Positions 33,008-42,090 are shown, counted from the first letter of the stretch. The stretch: DNA of 64,000 nt from Desulfitobacterium hafniense DCB-2 (GCF_000021925.1 NC_011830.1:4871001-4935000); one strand, 5' to 3'. The notes: generated by a model from the letters alone, not told the origin. Numbers and translations are program-made.

Positions 33008-34302
33008 AGGGCCCGCACCCCCTTGATACCGTCCCGGGCCAGGTCTAGCCAGGATATTCCGCTTTCCTGCACAGAGCCCAGGACCGATTTCCAAAGATGT
33101 TCTTTGGGGCTGAGATCGTGGTTATAAATTCTGCCGAACAAGTGGTTGGCCAGAGGAGCATAGTTTTTATAGAGCCGGTCTGTTTCCATAAAATCCACGG
33201 CTTTGGCGTAGAGTTTCAAATCTTTCATGATAAAGCCTTCATCCAATTTGCGCTGATAGGAGCTTAAAGCTGCGGCGCTGTAATCTCCTCGTTCTTTGGC
33301 TTCAAGGACAGCTTCCGCCGCCGCCATTCCCGAACCTATGGCCAGGTCCATGCCCCTGATGACCAGACCACTGTTGATGGTAAACCCGGCGGCATCTCCC
33401 ACAATCAGCATCCCATCCGTATGAAGCTGGGAGGGAACCATATGCACACCGCCTTCTGCCGTCAGATGGGCCCCGTATTCCGTCATGGTTCCATCCTTGA
33501 CCAGGGGCGCAACCAGGGGATGCCGGAGCAGATCATCCAGGACTTCAAAGGGCTTTACCTTTTCTTTGACCAAGTCATCCAGGCGCATGACTACGCCGAT
33601 GGACAGGCTTTCCCGATTGGTATAAAAGAAGCCGCCGCCGGCCACACCATGAGTGGCGTCGCCCAGCATGGCATAAGCCGTTCCTTCATTCCCCTCCAGT
33701 CTGAAGCGCTCTTCAATTGCTTGCTGAGGAAGCTCTATCAAAGCCTTGGCTCCCACCGCCAGGTGAGCCGGCTCAATCTCTCCCCGCAGACCGGCCTCCT
33801 GAGCAATGAAGGAGTTGATGCCGTCGGCTGCGATGACCACGTCAGCCAGCATCTCTTCATCGCCGGTGGTAATTCCGGTAATTCTGCCCCCTTCTTTCAG
33901 CACCTTGTCAACTTTAACTCCTGTTACGATCATGGCTCCCGCTTCTTCAGCTTTTTCCGCCAGCCAGCGGTCAAATTTTGCTCTTAAAACCGTGACCGCA
34001 TTGTAAGGGGGCTTGGCCAGTTCCTGATCTTTGTATTCGATGTTAACGTAATCTGTGGGGGTCATCAGGGTGGTAAGGTAGTTGGTAATATAGCGTTCAA
34101 TAGGCGCTTCTTCCCAGAAGTCAGGAATAAGCTGATCCAAAATCCGGCTGTACAGCACGCCTCCGCTCAGATTCTTGCTTCCGGGATAATCTCCCCGTTC
34201 CACTACCACAACTTCCATTCCGGCCTTGGCCAGCTTGTAAGCCGCACTCAGCCCCGCCAGACCCGCGCCGATGATGATCACTTCATATTTGTCTGCGCTC
34301 AT
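33004..34302 (-). CDS. fixC: FixC-type electron-transfer flavoprotein-quinone oxidoreductase
   Basis: A 432-residue FAD protein. The FAD loop is IIIGAGLAGLSAAYKLAKAGMEVVVVERGDYPGSKNLSGG, and a second conserved region reads GMLIVGDAAGFTINSGLVIRGMDLAIGSG. It belongs to the ETF:quinone oxidoreductase family and works with FixX and FixAB, which in some organisms form an electron-bifurcating complex. No membrane helix is visible, so it is peripheral. The ATG at 34302 follows TTAGGTG. It lies 22 bases after fixB. Confidence 0.93.
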   Translation of the reverse strand: MSADKYEVIIIGAGLAGLSAAYKLAKAGMEVVVVERGDYPGSKNLSGGVLYSRILDQLIPDFWEEAPIERYITNYLTTLMTPTDYVNIEYKDQELAKPPYNAVTVLRAKFDRWLAEKAEEAGAMIVTGVKVDKVLKEGGRITGITTGDEEMLADVVIAADGINSFIAQEAGLRGEIEPAHLAVGAKALIELPQQAIEERFRLEGNEGTAYAMLGDATHGVAGGGFFYTNRESLSIGVVMRLDDLVKEKVKPFEVLDDLLRHPLVAPLVKDGTMTEYGAHLTAEGGVHMVPSQLHTDGMLIVGDAAGFTINSGLVIRGMDLAIGSGMAAAEAVLEAKERGDYSAAALSSYQRKLDEGFIMKDLKLYAKAVDFMETDRLYKNYAPLANHLFGRIYNHDLSPKEHLWKSVLGSVQESGISWLDLARDGIKGVRAL

Positions 34303-34324
34303 TGTTTCACCTAATTCTCATAAT

Positions 34325-35272
34325 TTATCGATTCGCTTTGATCAGACTGCTCAGGACGGGAAGAATCTTATAAAGGTCGCCGACGATGCCGTAATCAGCC
34401 TGCTGGAAGATCGGAGCTGCTTTGTCTTTGTTGATGGCAATGATCGTTTTGGCTTGATTAGCCCCTACCATGTGCTGGACTTGTCCGGATATCCCTACGG
34501 CAAAGTAAATCTCCGGCTTGAGCATAGCTCCGGATACGCCGATGTATCTTTCTCTGGCCATCCAATTGACCCCTTCGGCAATGGGGCGGGAGCAGCCAAC
34601 TTCTGCACCGATTAAGCCGGCCAATTCTTCTGCCATTTTCAGGTCGGCCTGTTCAGCAAAGCCACGTCCCACGCCCAGTACCCGTTTGGCAGCGTTAAGA
34701 TTGACTTCCGCTCCTGCTTTGCTCTTCTTCTCCAGGCACTTTACAGATACCGCCGGCTCCCTGAACTCCACTTCCACAATCTCACCGTGAGAGCCCCTCT
34801 CCTCAGCGGGAACGCTGAAAACCCCCGGTCCTACCGTGGTGATGGTGGTGGGTCCGAAAGCTCTTTCCTCCCGGAATGCGGCACCTCCATAGACCATATG
34901 CTTGATCTGAATATCACCCTGGACAATTGTAATTTCTGCCGCATCCACGATGACACTGGTGCCCAGGCCTGCCGCCAGGCGTCCGGCCATGTGTTTGCCT
35001 CTGCGGCTGGGCTGCACCAGTAAAAGATCGGGAATTTCTTTTTTCAGCAGTTCGCCGATGGTTGTCGTATAGTCTTCCAGCATTCTTCCCTGATCCGGGC
35101 TGCCCAGCCAATAGACTTTGTCCGCTCCATAAGCCGCTGCTTTTTCCGCTTCTTCCCGGCTCCCCCACACTAAAGCCGCTACTTCTTCTCCTAACTGACG
35201 TCCGCCGGCACACAGCTGGGCCAGTGCATCGGTTTTTTCCGCCAATACCCATACTTTTTTAACCTGACTCAT
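34325..35272 (-). CDS. fixB: Electron transfer flavoprotein alpha subunit (FixB)
   Basis: About 315 residues from the ATG at 35272 (GGAGAGGG upstream); a GTG at 35281 is an alternative. The C-terminal FAD domain is clear: CSRPIAEGVNWM, YIGVSGAMLKPEIYFAVGISGQVQHMVGANQAKTIIAINKD and PIFQQADYGIVGDLYKILP. The N-terminal half is the alpha/beta lobe that packs on FixA. Together they carry electrons to or from the CaiA-like dehydrogenase. Confidence 0.94.
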   Translation of the reverse strand: MSQVKKVWVLAEKTDALAQLCAGGRQLGEEVAALVWGSREEAEKAAAYGADKVYWLGSPDQGRMLEDYTTTIGELLKKEIPDLLLVQPSRRGKHMAGRLAAGLGTSVIVDAAEITIVQGDIQIKHMVYGGAAFREERAFGPTTITTVGPGVFSVPAEERGSHGEIVEVEFREPAVSVKCLEKKSKAGAEVNLNAAKRVLGVGRGFAEQADLKMAEELAGLIGAEVGCSRPIAEGVNWMARERYIGVSGAMLKPEIYFAVGISGQVQHMVGANQAKTIIAINKDKAAPIFQQADYGIVGDLYKILPVLSSLIKANR

Positions 35273-35287
35273 TCTTTTCACCCTCTC

Positions 35288-36058
35288 CTATAAAAGTTCC
35301 TTACGAATGTTCTCGAACAGCTTTTGAATGACTTCTTCCGATTCTCCTTCCAGAATCAGCTGCTTGCGCTCCACTTGTTCCGGGGCCAGAGTACTGAGTA
35401 CTTGAGTCTTATTCTCCGCCTGCTGAAGTTCGAGAGCCGACAGATCCCATTGGGTCACCGGTTTCTTACCGGCAGCTAAAATATTCTTCATACTGGGGAT
35501 ACGGGGGAGATTGATATCCGTAGTGACGGAGATGACTGCCGGCAGGGGGATTTCCAACACTTCGACTTCGTTTTCCAGAGTACGCTCAGCTATAATTGTG
35601 TTGTCCTGGAGGGTGATTTTGCTTATACCGTTGATGCAGGAAAGATTGAGAAGTTCACCCAGCTGGGCTCCTACCTGTTGAGCATAAAGGTCGCCGGAGC
35701 CTTCCCCGCAGAGAATCAGATCACAGGCTCCGATTTTGCGGATGGCAGCGGCCAGAGTTTGAGCCGTCAGATGGGTATCGGCATTTTCCAGCTTGGAATC
35801 TACTACCAAGTAAAGCTCTTCCGGTCCTCTGGAGAGGACTCCTTTCTTTAGTTTGGAATTCTCCAAGGGCTGAGCACCCACGCTTAAGGCGGAGATCCGA
35901 CCGCCAAGATCTTCGGCAATCCGGACTCCCGCTTCAACAGCGTTCAGGTCATATTGTCCGATCTTCCATTCTGCTCTGGCAAAGGAAAGGCTCCGATCCT
36001 GAAGAACAACGATATCCTGCTCTTCAGGAACAACTTTATAACACGCGATAATATTCAT
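35288..36058 (-). CDS. fixA: Electron transfer flavoprotein beta subunit (FixA)
   Basis: A 256-residue protein starting MNIIACYKVVPEEQDIVV, with the ETF-beta pattern WKIGQYDLNAVEAGVRIAEDLGG near the N-terminus, LILCGEGSGDLYAQQVGAQLGELLN in the middle and LPAVISVTTDINLPRIPSMKNILAA near residue 170. This is the FixA/CaiF-operon type. The ATG at 36058 follows GAGGTG. It lies between the upstream CoA-transferase gene and fixB with short gaps. Confidence 0.94.
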   Translation of the reverse strand: MNIIACYKVVPEEQDIVVLQDRSLSFARAEWKIGQYDLNAVEAGVRIAEDLGGRISALSVGAQPLENSKLKKGVLSRGPEELYLVVDSKLENADTHLTAQTLAAAIRKIGACDLILCGEGSGDLYAQQVGAQLGELLNLSCINGISKITLQDNTIIAERTLENEVEVLEIPLPAVISVTTDINLPRIPSMKNILAAGKKPVTQWDLSALELQQAENKTQVLSTLAPEQVERKQLILEGESEEVIQKLFENIRKELL

Positions 36059-36079
36059 GTTTTCACCTCATTTTTGTTC

Positions 36080-37300
36080 TTACCATTTTTTCCTGATGGT
36101 TTCCTGGGCATAAAGTCCGTCAATTTCTTCCTGGCTATAGCCTAGCTCCGCTAAGATGTCTTCGTTATCCATGCCATACGTGGGACCGCCCCGGAAGATC
36201 CGGCCGGGGTTGTTTTTGAATTTAGGAACGGTGTTGATTCCCTTCACTACTTTATCGCTGTTAGGGTCATACCATTCGGCAAAGGTGTCTCTGGCTTGAT
36301 AATGTGAGTTTTTGCTCATCATTTCGTAGGTCATGATCACGCTGCAGGGGACCTGAATCCTATTGAGGATATCCGCTGCTTCTTCTGCCGTATGGCTCTG
36401 AAAAAAGTTTTGGGCCGCCTTGACGAATTTCTCCGCCCTTGCTCCGTCGCTTTTCTGCATGGTTCCGTGAGGTTCGGCGAAATCCGGATCGTCAGCCAAT
36501 CCCCATAGCTCCTCAACCCGCTTGAATACTCCTTGACCGCCAAAGCCGGTCACCACCCAATGACCGTCTTTACACTGCTGGACATTGGCTAAAGCAACCA
36601 GGGGGGTTCCGTAAGAGCCCAGCCGGGGAGCTTGTTTGCCATGATTGAGCCCATCCATAAGGGCGTTGGCCTGAATACGGGCCATGACTTCAAACTGGGC
36701 AATATCGATGCTCTCCCCCACCCCTGTATTCCAGGCGCGAAACAGAGCGGCCGTTATGGACCAGGCGGTAAATAAGGCTGTGACATAGTCACAGGTATAA
36801 GGTTTGGCAGCATAAGGGGGGGCCGGATCGGGCATGCCATTGATGGCCATATAGCCGCTGAAAGCCTGACCGATGGTATCAAAGGAGGCCCGGGATACAT
36901 ACTCTTGATCCCCAGTCTGTCCGAATCCCGAGACATGGGCAATGACCAGTTGGGGGTTGGCCTGCCAGAGCACCTCGTCGGTAAGCCCCCATTTTTCCCA
37001 TGTACCTCCTTTTGAGGACTCGATAAGAATATGGCTCTCTTTAATGAGCTTGAACAGTACTTCCCGGCCTTGTTCCGAAACAATATTCAAGGCCATTGTC
37101 CGGTTGTTTCTGTGTTCCACCGTCCAAGTGTCTCCCTGCCTGCGCAACATATCCGGCATCAATGTGCTTTCTATCTGGATCACATCGGCTCCCTGCTCTG
37201 CTAATAGGGTACTGGCAAAGGGACCGGCAATATTGGTTCCAGTGCTTAAGACTTTGACTCCATGCAAATTTCCGAACTGAGGAATTTCCTTTCTTTTCAC
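36080..37300 (-). CDS. Type III CoA-transferase, CaiB/BaiF family (copy 2, first gene of the cluster)
   Basis: A 406-residue enzyme beginning at GTG 37300 (AGGAGAG upstream). The landmarks GPFASTLLAEQGADVIQIES, LIESSKGGTWEKWGLTDEVLW and AHVSGFGQTGDQEYVSRASFDTIGQAFSG match copy 1, and the catalytic Asp is in YTCDYVTALFTAW. It would transfer CoA between product and substrate acids. It is the first gene after the sigma-54 promoter at 37383-37398, directly ahead of fixABCX. Confidence 0.92.
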   Translation of the reverse strand: MKRKEIPQFGNLHGVKVLSTGTNIAGPFASTLLAEQGADVIQIESTLMPDMLRRQGDTWTVEHRNNRTMALNIVSEQGREVLFKLIKESHILIESSKGGTWEKWGLTDEVLWQANPQLVIAHVSGFGQTGDQEYVSRASFDTIGQAFSGYMAINGMPDPAPPYAAKPYTCDYVTALFTAWSITAALFRAWNTGVGESIDIAQFEVMARIQANALMDGLNHGKQAPRLGSYGTPLVALANVQQCKDGHWVVTGFGGQGVFKRVEELWGLADDPDFAEPHGTMQKSDGARAEKFVKAAQNFFQSHTAEEAADILNRIQVPCSVIMTYEMMSKNSHYQARDTFAEWYDPNSDKVVKGINTVPKFKNNPGRIFRGGPTYGMDNEDILAELGYSQEEIDGLYAQETIRKKW

Positions 37301-37382
37301 CTTTGTCTCTCCTTTCTGATCAAGTAGTTAAGAGGCCTGTTGGCTTGCTCTCCTCCAAAATACTTTGTGCATCTTTAGATTA

Positions 37383-37398
37383 AGCAAAAACCATGCCA
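37383..37398 (-). promoter_or_regulatory. Sigma-54 (-24/-12) promoter of the Cai/Fix-like cluster
   Basis: On the minus strand TGGCATGGTTTTTGCT reads from 37398 to 37383: the GG and GC elements and the TTGC box have the exact spacing of TGGCAC-N5-TTGCW, with one change (C to T). It lies 83 bases ahead of the first gene and next to a sigma-54 activator gene. Confidence 0.8.
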
Positions 37399-37399
37399 A

Positions 37400-37447
37400 T
37401 AAAAAAAGGTACAAAAACCGGTTTTTCAAGCGGTTTTTGTACCTTTT
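37400..37447 (-). terminator. Terminator of the sigma-54 activator gene
   Basis: AAAAAGGTACAAAAACCG and CGGTTTTTGTACCTTTTT form a perfect stem with a 10-base loop, ending immediately before the -24 element. Confidence 0.85.
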
Positions 37448-37487
37448 TGTTCTTATTCCACCCACAGAAGGAACACTTGGAACGGAG

Positions 37488-37505
37488 CATGTGCGCAAAC
37501 ACATG
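37488..37505. promoter_or_regulatory. Probable activator binding site (UAS) of the Cai/Fix-like cluster
   Basis: CATGTG (37488-37493), CGCAAA spacer, CACATG (37500-37505) is a perfect inverted repeat about 95 bases upstream of the -24 box, the usual distance for an enhancer-type site. Confidence 0.55.
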
Positions 37506-37520
37506 TTACACTTTTCTCTT

Positions 37521-39521
37521 TTATTTTTTATTTCCTTGAACAGGCTGCACCTTGAGTTGAATATTATGCTTCAGCAATCTTCTGTATAAGGTATTGCGGG
37601 CAATATTCAAGGCTTTGGCTGTTTGAGCGACATTGCCCCCATGCTGTTCCAGCATGTGCAGGATATAGTCCTTTTCACTGAGCTCCTCTGCTTCAGTTCC
37701 GGGGTTATCAGCAGGCTGGGGAGAAGGGGGTTCAAGAGTTTGAAAAATCTGCTTAGGCAGAACATCCGGTGTGATGGTGTCACCCGCGGTCATCACGACA
37801 GCCTTCTCCATGACATTTTTTAACTCCCTGACATTGCCTGGCCAAACATGGCGGTCAAGGGTCTCCATAGTTGCTTCGTCGATCTTTTTGGGCAGGATAT
37901 TGAACTGCTTGCATAATTCGGCCACAAAGAACTGGGCAAGCATGGGGATATCCTCTTTTCTCTCCCGAAGGGGAGGGATATTTATTTCAATCACATTGAG
38001 CCGGTAATATAGATCTTCGCGAAAAAGTCCCTGTCCCACCAGGTCGTACATATTCTTATTGGTGGCGGCGATAATCCTCACATCCACAGGTTTGGGATAA
38101 TTGGAGTTTATTTTGGTCACGGTGCGTTCCTGCAAAAATCGCAAAAGGCTGACCTGCATATCCATAGGCATTTCACCGATCTCATCCAAAAAGAGGGTTC
38201 CTTTGTGAGCATGTTCGAATTTTCCTACGGAACCGCCGGATCTGGCCCCGGTAAACGCTCCCCCTACATAGCCAAACAACTCGCTTTGCAGCAGTTCTCT
38301 GGGAATGGCGCCGCAATTGACGGCGACAAAGTTGCCCTGCCGCTGACTTAACCTATGAATCGTCCGGGCGAGAACTTCCTTTCCCGTTCCCGTCTCACCA
38401 AGCAGCAAAACACTGGAGGGAAAAGGACTGGTCCTGCTCACCAATTCCTTGATTTTCTTCCATTCCTCACCCTTTCCCAGAAACTCAACCTCTTGAGAGT
38501 GATTGTTGAGTAAATAGCTGGAGACCGGCTGCTCCGGGTTAACCGGCCCTCCGTGAGCAGGCAGGCCCGGGTCCAGCAGCAGCACCCGCCGGTACCGCCC
38601 TAGTGCAAGCTCAAGGCTATTTTTACGGATCAGTTCCATGGACCGGATTGCCCCGCCCTGACTGTCATGAAGCTTAAATCTTATCTTCTGGGGAGGCTTT
38701 GGTTGTCCGGAATCGTCCCTTGTTAAATAAGCCGAGTCTCTTTTATCAATAAGCACCTCTTCTATGGGCCGGTTCAGCCATTGCTCTTCCTGTCCGCATC
38801 CCAATTCCTGGCAGGCGACTTTATTGGCCGCGGCTATCCTGTTCTCCTCATCAAGAAAGATCAGGGCCCAGGAGGAGCAGTCTATTAACTCCCGCCAGGG
38901 CTGGAAGTTTTCCGCGAGGTTTTGTCCGTCCCTTTCAAGCAATAAGCTCTCAATCAGTTTTCCCGCAGCAATGATCACTTCAAGGGCTTCTTGGGGAAGC
39001 GCCCCGAAAGGGCTGGTGGCATTGATCGCGCCAATGAGTTCCTTATTCACCACAATGGGCGCACACACGCTTGAGTACGGATGGGAAATCACCCGATATT
39101 TCTCATACCCGTCAATCCGCACAGGAACTTTCTCCTGCAGGGCAATGGTCAGGGCACCGTTGCCACAGGTGGCTTCTTCAATATAGGTGCCCAGAGTTCT
39201 GGGGTAAGATTTCAGAGGGGTGATTAAATCAAAAACAAAACCTTTCCCATCGCAAATGGATATGTTGCAATGAAGCATTGCAAACAGAAGCTCCATGACC
39301 GGCCTGATCCGAACGAGCAAGGAGTTATATTCACGCCGTTTTTCTTTTAAGAGTGTATCTGAGCATTTAGGATAGTCCGAAGACCATGGATCCAACCCGT
39401 AGCTTAAACAACGCTGCCAAGACCTTGCAATAATCGGCCGGACTTTATCTTCCAGTATAATTCCGCGAGATATAAAGGTTTGCCACGCTAAAAGCACATC
39501 TTCCTGGGTTTTCTCCGACAT
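37521..39521 (-). CDS. Sigma-54-dependent transcriptional activator
   Basis: A 666-residue regulator. Residues 1-200 include a GAF-like sensing domain (ICDGKGFVFDLITPLKSYPRTLGTYIEEATCGNGAL), 205-310 a PAS-like domain, and 345-580 the AAA+ domain: Walker A GETGTGKEV, the sigma-contacting GAFTGA loop, and Walker B GTLFLDEIGEMP. The C-terminal Fis-type helix-turn-helix reads HGGNVAQTAKALNIARNTLYRRL. The layout resembles AcoR/DhaR-type activators that sense a small molecule. The ATG at 39521 follows GAAGGTG. The matching -24/-12 promoter lies immediately downstream, so it very likely controls the cluster. Confidence 0.94.
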   Translation of the reverse strand: MSEKTQEDVLLAWQTFISRGIILEDKVRPIIARSWQRCLSYGLDPWSSDYPKCSDTLLKEKRREYNSLLVRIRPVMELLFAMLHCNISICDGKGFVFDLITPLKSYPRTLGTYIEEATCGNGALTIALQEKVPVRIDGYEKYRVISHPYSSVCAPIVVNKELIGAINATSPFGALPQEALEVIIAAGKLIESLLLERDGQNLAENFQPWRELIDCSSWALIFLDEENRIAAANKVACQELGCGQEEQWLNRPIEEVLIDKRDSAYLTRDDSGQPKPPQKIRFKLHDSQGGAIRSMELIRKNSLELALGRYRRVLLLDPGLPAHGGPVNPEQPVSSYLLNNHSQEVEFLGKGEEWKKIKELVSRTSPFPSSVLLLGETGTGKEVLARTIHRLSQRQGNFVAVNCGAIPRELLQSELFGYVGGAFTGARSGGSVGKFEHAHKGTLFLDEIGEMPMDMQVSLLRFLQERTVTKINSNYPKPVDVRIIAATNKNMYDLVGQGLFREDLYYRLNVIEINIPPLRERKEDIPMLAQFFVAELCKQFNILPKKIDEATMETLDRHVWPGNVRELKNVMEKAVVMTAGDTITPDVLPKQIFQTLEPPSPQPADNPGTEAEELSEKDYILHMLEQHGGNVAQTAKALNIARNTLYRRLLKHNIQLKVQPVQGNKK

Positions 39522-39690
39522 TGCCTACACCTTCTTTGCCAAGCTAAATATTTGTTCGCCGTTTAACAAGTCTCTTACTGTAGATTCTACACTAAACTCT
39601 TGTTGTTTAAAATAGCGTTCGGAATTTTACTCTGCGCAAAACATTGGACCATTGACGAAACGGCGGTTTCCTAATATTAAGCCTAAGGTT

Positions 39691-39716
39691 AAAAAAGAGC
39701 CGTCATAAACGGCTCC
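39691..39716 (-). terminator. Terminator of the DUF2284 gene
   Basis: GAGCCGT-TTAT-GACGGCTC followed by TTTTTT on the minus strand, 30 bases past the stop at 39745. Confidence 0.8.
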
Positions 39717-39744
39717 AGGCGTAAACAATGCTGTTGCCAAGAAG

Positions 39745-40293
39745 TTAAAACAAGACAAGGCTTACATAGGATACAGTATTGACACCATTGTTATAAGGTA
39801 TGCAGCAATGCTTCACTAAGGATGTGACATCGATTCCATAAGCCTCTACTGAAGCCACCGCCTGCTCAGGAAGCCGGCATTCCTGGCCGTCGAGAATAGA
39901 GCAGCGGCTGCAGACCGGACATGGGCCAATGCCTAGGGACAGAAAGTCCGTGATCAGATTGTTTTCCCTGACCCATCCTAAAAATGTTCTCAGAATTCTG
40001 TTTTGCTCGGCCATTCCTTCCTGCATCCCTTCAAAATCAAAGGAATCCTCCAGCTGATGCACGGTCTGGAATAGTATACCTTGTTTATACTGGAGAGCTT
40101 TTTCTTTTAGCTCTGCAAAGTCCCCCACATTAGGGGGACACATCCAGTTCTTTTGGTAGTTGCCGCATACATTTTGCTCGCATTGCTCGCGAAAGTCAGG
40201 ATTAAAGGGAATATCCCGGGTATCAATATGGGCGCTATGGTTAACGCCAAGGGTTTCTAAATAGCCTAACATTTTCGTGATTTCCGGATTCAT
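39745..40293 (-). CDS. DUF2284 Cys-rich metal-binding protein
   Basis: A 182-residue soluble protein with conserved Cys groups: REQCEQNVCGNYQKNWMCPPNVGD near residues 35-57, GIGPCPVCSRCSILDGQECRLPEQ near 120-143, and KHCCIPYNN near 160. This is the DUF2284 pattern, presumed to bind Fe-S or another metal; the reaction is unknown. Homologues often accompany corrinoid methyltransferase genes, and here the UroD-type methyltransferase gene is directly upstream on the same strand, though a terminator-like hairpin separates them. The ATG at 40293 follows GAAGGGG. Confidence 0.85.
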   Translation of the reverse strand: MNPEITKMLGYLETLGVNHSAHIDTRDIPFNPDFREQCEQNVCGNYQKNWMCPPNVGDFAELKEKALQYKQGILFQTVHQLEDSFDFEGMQEGMAEQNRILRTFLGWVRENNLITDFLSLGIGPCPVCSRCSILDGQECRLPEQAVASVEAYGIDVTSLVKHCCIPYNNGVNTVSYVSLVLF

Positions 40294-40337
40294 AATTCAC
40301 CCCTTCCCATACAGTGTCGGAGGATGCTTCTGATAGT

Positions 40338-40376
40338 GAAAAGCAAGCCCCCGAAGACAAGCTTCGAAGGCTTTTA
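40338..40376 (-). terminator. Terminator of the corrinoid methyl-transfer operon
   Basis: AAGCCTTCGAAG pairs imperfectly with CTTCGGGGGCTT on the minus strand, followed by GCTTTTC, 20 bases past the stop of the UroD-family gene. Confidence 0.6.
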
Positions 40377-40396
40377 TACTAAACTTCATTGTCTTT

Positions 40397-41374
40397 TTAG
40401 AACATTTTCTTGCTCAGTTTATCGATTTCTTCACTGACGCAATCATAAACACCGGGGAAGGAGCTGAAGCCCAGACCTTGAGTTAAGCAAGGAATGAAGT
40501 AATGCTTCCCGCAGTTGGTACAAGCCCGCTCAGCTTCTCTGGCGGCAATTTCCCGGGTCCAGGTTGGGAAGTCCACCACTCCGCTGTCGATGTCACCCAT
40601 GAAGCTGATCTTACCGCCATACTGCTTAATCAGCTCAGGTGTGTTATTGGTGGTCATGACTCCTTGCCAAATATCAATTCCCATTTCGATCATGAAGGGT
40701 ACCAGATTGGCCGCATAGCAATCGCTATGGTGAACAATCAGTTCAACCCCGTTTTGCTTATAGAAGCTGTAGATCTTTTTGTAAGCAGGGAGATAGAATT
40801 CCTCGAACATAGCCGGTGAAATGAAGGAGCTCTTTTGGCTGCCCCAGTCGTCATGGTGGAAAAGTGCGTCCGGTTTGAGGCGGCGGCAAATGATTTCAGC
40901 CAGTTTCAATTCATATTCAGTGAGGTAGTCGATAAGCTCATGCATCAGCTCGGGTTCCTCATACAATGCCATTAAAGCATCTTCCATGCTCATGAGATGG
41001 TGGCACATTTCAAACACACCGGGAGCGACAAAAGCTGTGACATATTTTTCATTGCGGTCGATACTGTTGGCATGCTCCACGGCAGCTGCCCAGGCTTCAT
41101 CGGTATCAGGAATTTCAGGAGCTTTTACTTGTTCTCTCCACTTGGTGATATCTTTAAGGACTTTATGCTCTTCATCATGGACAGGAAATTGACCGATTTG
41201 ACCTTCCGGCCATCTAAAGGTGATACCCCAGCCTGTTTTGATGGATCCTCCGGGAGGAGCCATGAAATCCACAGGATTTTCCAGAATGATGTCCATAAAC
41301 TCATATTGATTAACGAACCGATCAGGATTGCCACCGCGAATGGTTTCCAACAAGTTTTGTTTAATTGTCAACAT
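40397..41374 (-). CDS. Uroporphyrinogen decarboxylase-family methyltransferase
   Basis: About 325 residues from the ATG at 41374 (GGGAGG upstream). It belongs to the UroD/MtaA/CmuA fold; the likely zinc-site region is ELIVHHSDCYAANLVPFMIEMGIDIWQG, with a Cys late in YFIPCLTQGLGF. Proteins of this family move methyl groups between a methyl donor or coenzyme and a corrinoid protein. Next to a corrinoid protein and a pterin-type methyltransferase, it is probably the substrate-side methyltransferase of an O- or N-demethylation system. The methyl donor cannot be told from the sequence. Confidence 0.85.
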   Translation of the reverse strand: MLTIKQNLLETIRGGNPDRFVNQYEFMDIILENPVDFMAPPGGSIKTGWGITFRWPEGQIGQFPVHDEEHKVLKDITKWREQVKAPEIPDTDEAWAAAVEHANSIDRNEKYVTAFVAPGVFEMCHHLMSMEDALMALYEEPELMHELIDYLTEYELKLAEIICRRLKPDALFHHDDWGSQKSSFISPAMFEEFYLPAYKKIYSFYKQNGVELIVHHSDCYAANLVPFMIEMGIDIWQGVMTTNNTPELIKQYGGKISFMGDIDSGVVDFPTWTREIAAREAERACTNCGKHYFIPCLTQGLGFSSFPGVYDCVSEEIDKLSKKMF

Positions 41375-41411
41375 AGTATCCCGCCTCCCTATTCTATTCA
41401 ACATTTAATCC

Positions 41412-42044
41412 TTAAGCATGAGCCAATTCTTTGGCTTTAACTGCAGCTCCGCCTGCGTCGGGAGCAAAGCCATCGGCACCGATCTCATCAGCCATGGCCT
41501 GGGATACCGGAGCTCCGCCGACGATGACCTTAAATCCGGTCAAACCGCTGTTCTTAAGAGACTGAACTGTTTCTTTCATAGCAGGCATGGTGGTGGTCAG
41601 CAGACCTGAGCAGGCTACGATCTTGACATTGTCATTTTCTCTGACAGCATCAACAAATTTTTCTGCGGATACATCGACTCCCAGATCCACGACATTAAAG
41701 CCAACGCTCTCCAGCATCATCGCTACCAGGTTTTTGCCGATATCATGCAAGTCTCCTGCTACGGTGCCGATTACACAGGTTCCTAAAGAAGTGGCGCTTT
41801 CCCCGGTGAGGTGGGGCTTCAGAACATCCACACCCTTGGACATGGCTTTGGCCGCCATGAGCATTTCCGGTACGAAAAGCTCTCCGGCGGAAAATTTATC
41901 CCCTACGACACCCATGGAATCAATCATCCCGGCCAGGATATCTCCTGCTGCATTGCCTGCATCCAGGGCTTCCTGAACGAGACCTGGAACGAGTTTCGCT
42001 TTCCCTGCTTCTACCATAGCTTTAACTTCTGCGATTTTAGACAT
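41412..42044 (-). CDS. Corrinoid (B12-binding) protein
   Basis: A 210-residue methyl carrier. Residues 1-85 form the helical cap (EVKAMVEAGKAKLVPGLVQEALDAGNAAGDILAGMIDSMGVVGDKF). The B12 domain then shows the axial-ligand motif DLHDIGKNLV (DxHxxG), followed by the SxL and GG motifs in CSGLLTTTMPAM and KVIVGGAPVS. It matches MtvC/MttC-type carriers. The ATG at 42044 follows AAGGGGG. It lies between the two methyltransferase genes, all three within 1.6 kb, so they form one functional unit. Confidence 0.95.
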   Translation of the reverse strand: MSKIAEVKAMVEAGKAKLVPGLVQEALDAGNAAGDILAGMIDSMGVVGDKFSAGELFVPEMLMAAKAMSKGVDVLKPHLTGESATSLGTCVIGTVAGDLHDIGKNLVAMMLESVGFNVVDLGVDVSAEKFVDAVRENDNVKIVACSGLLTTTMPAMKETVQSLKNSGLTGFKVIVGGAPVSQAMADEIGADGFAPDAGGAAVKAKELAHA

Positions 42045-42090
42045 TATAATTCCCCCTTATTTTAATTAAATATGTTCATTCGGACATGAT

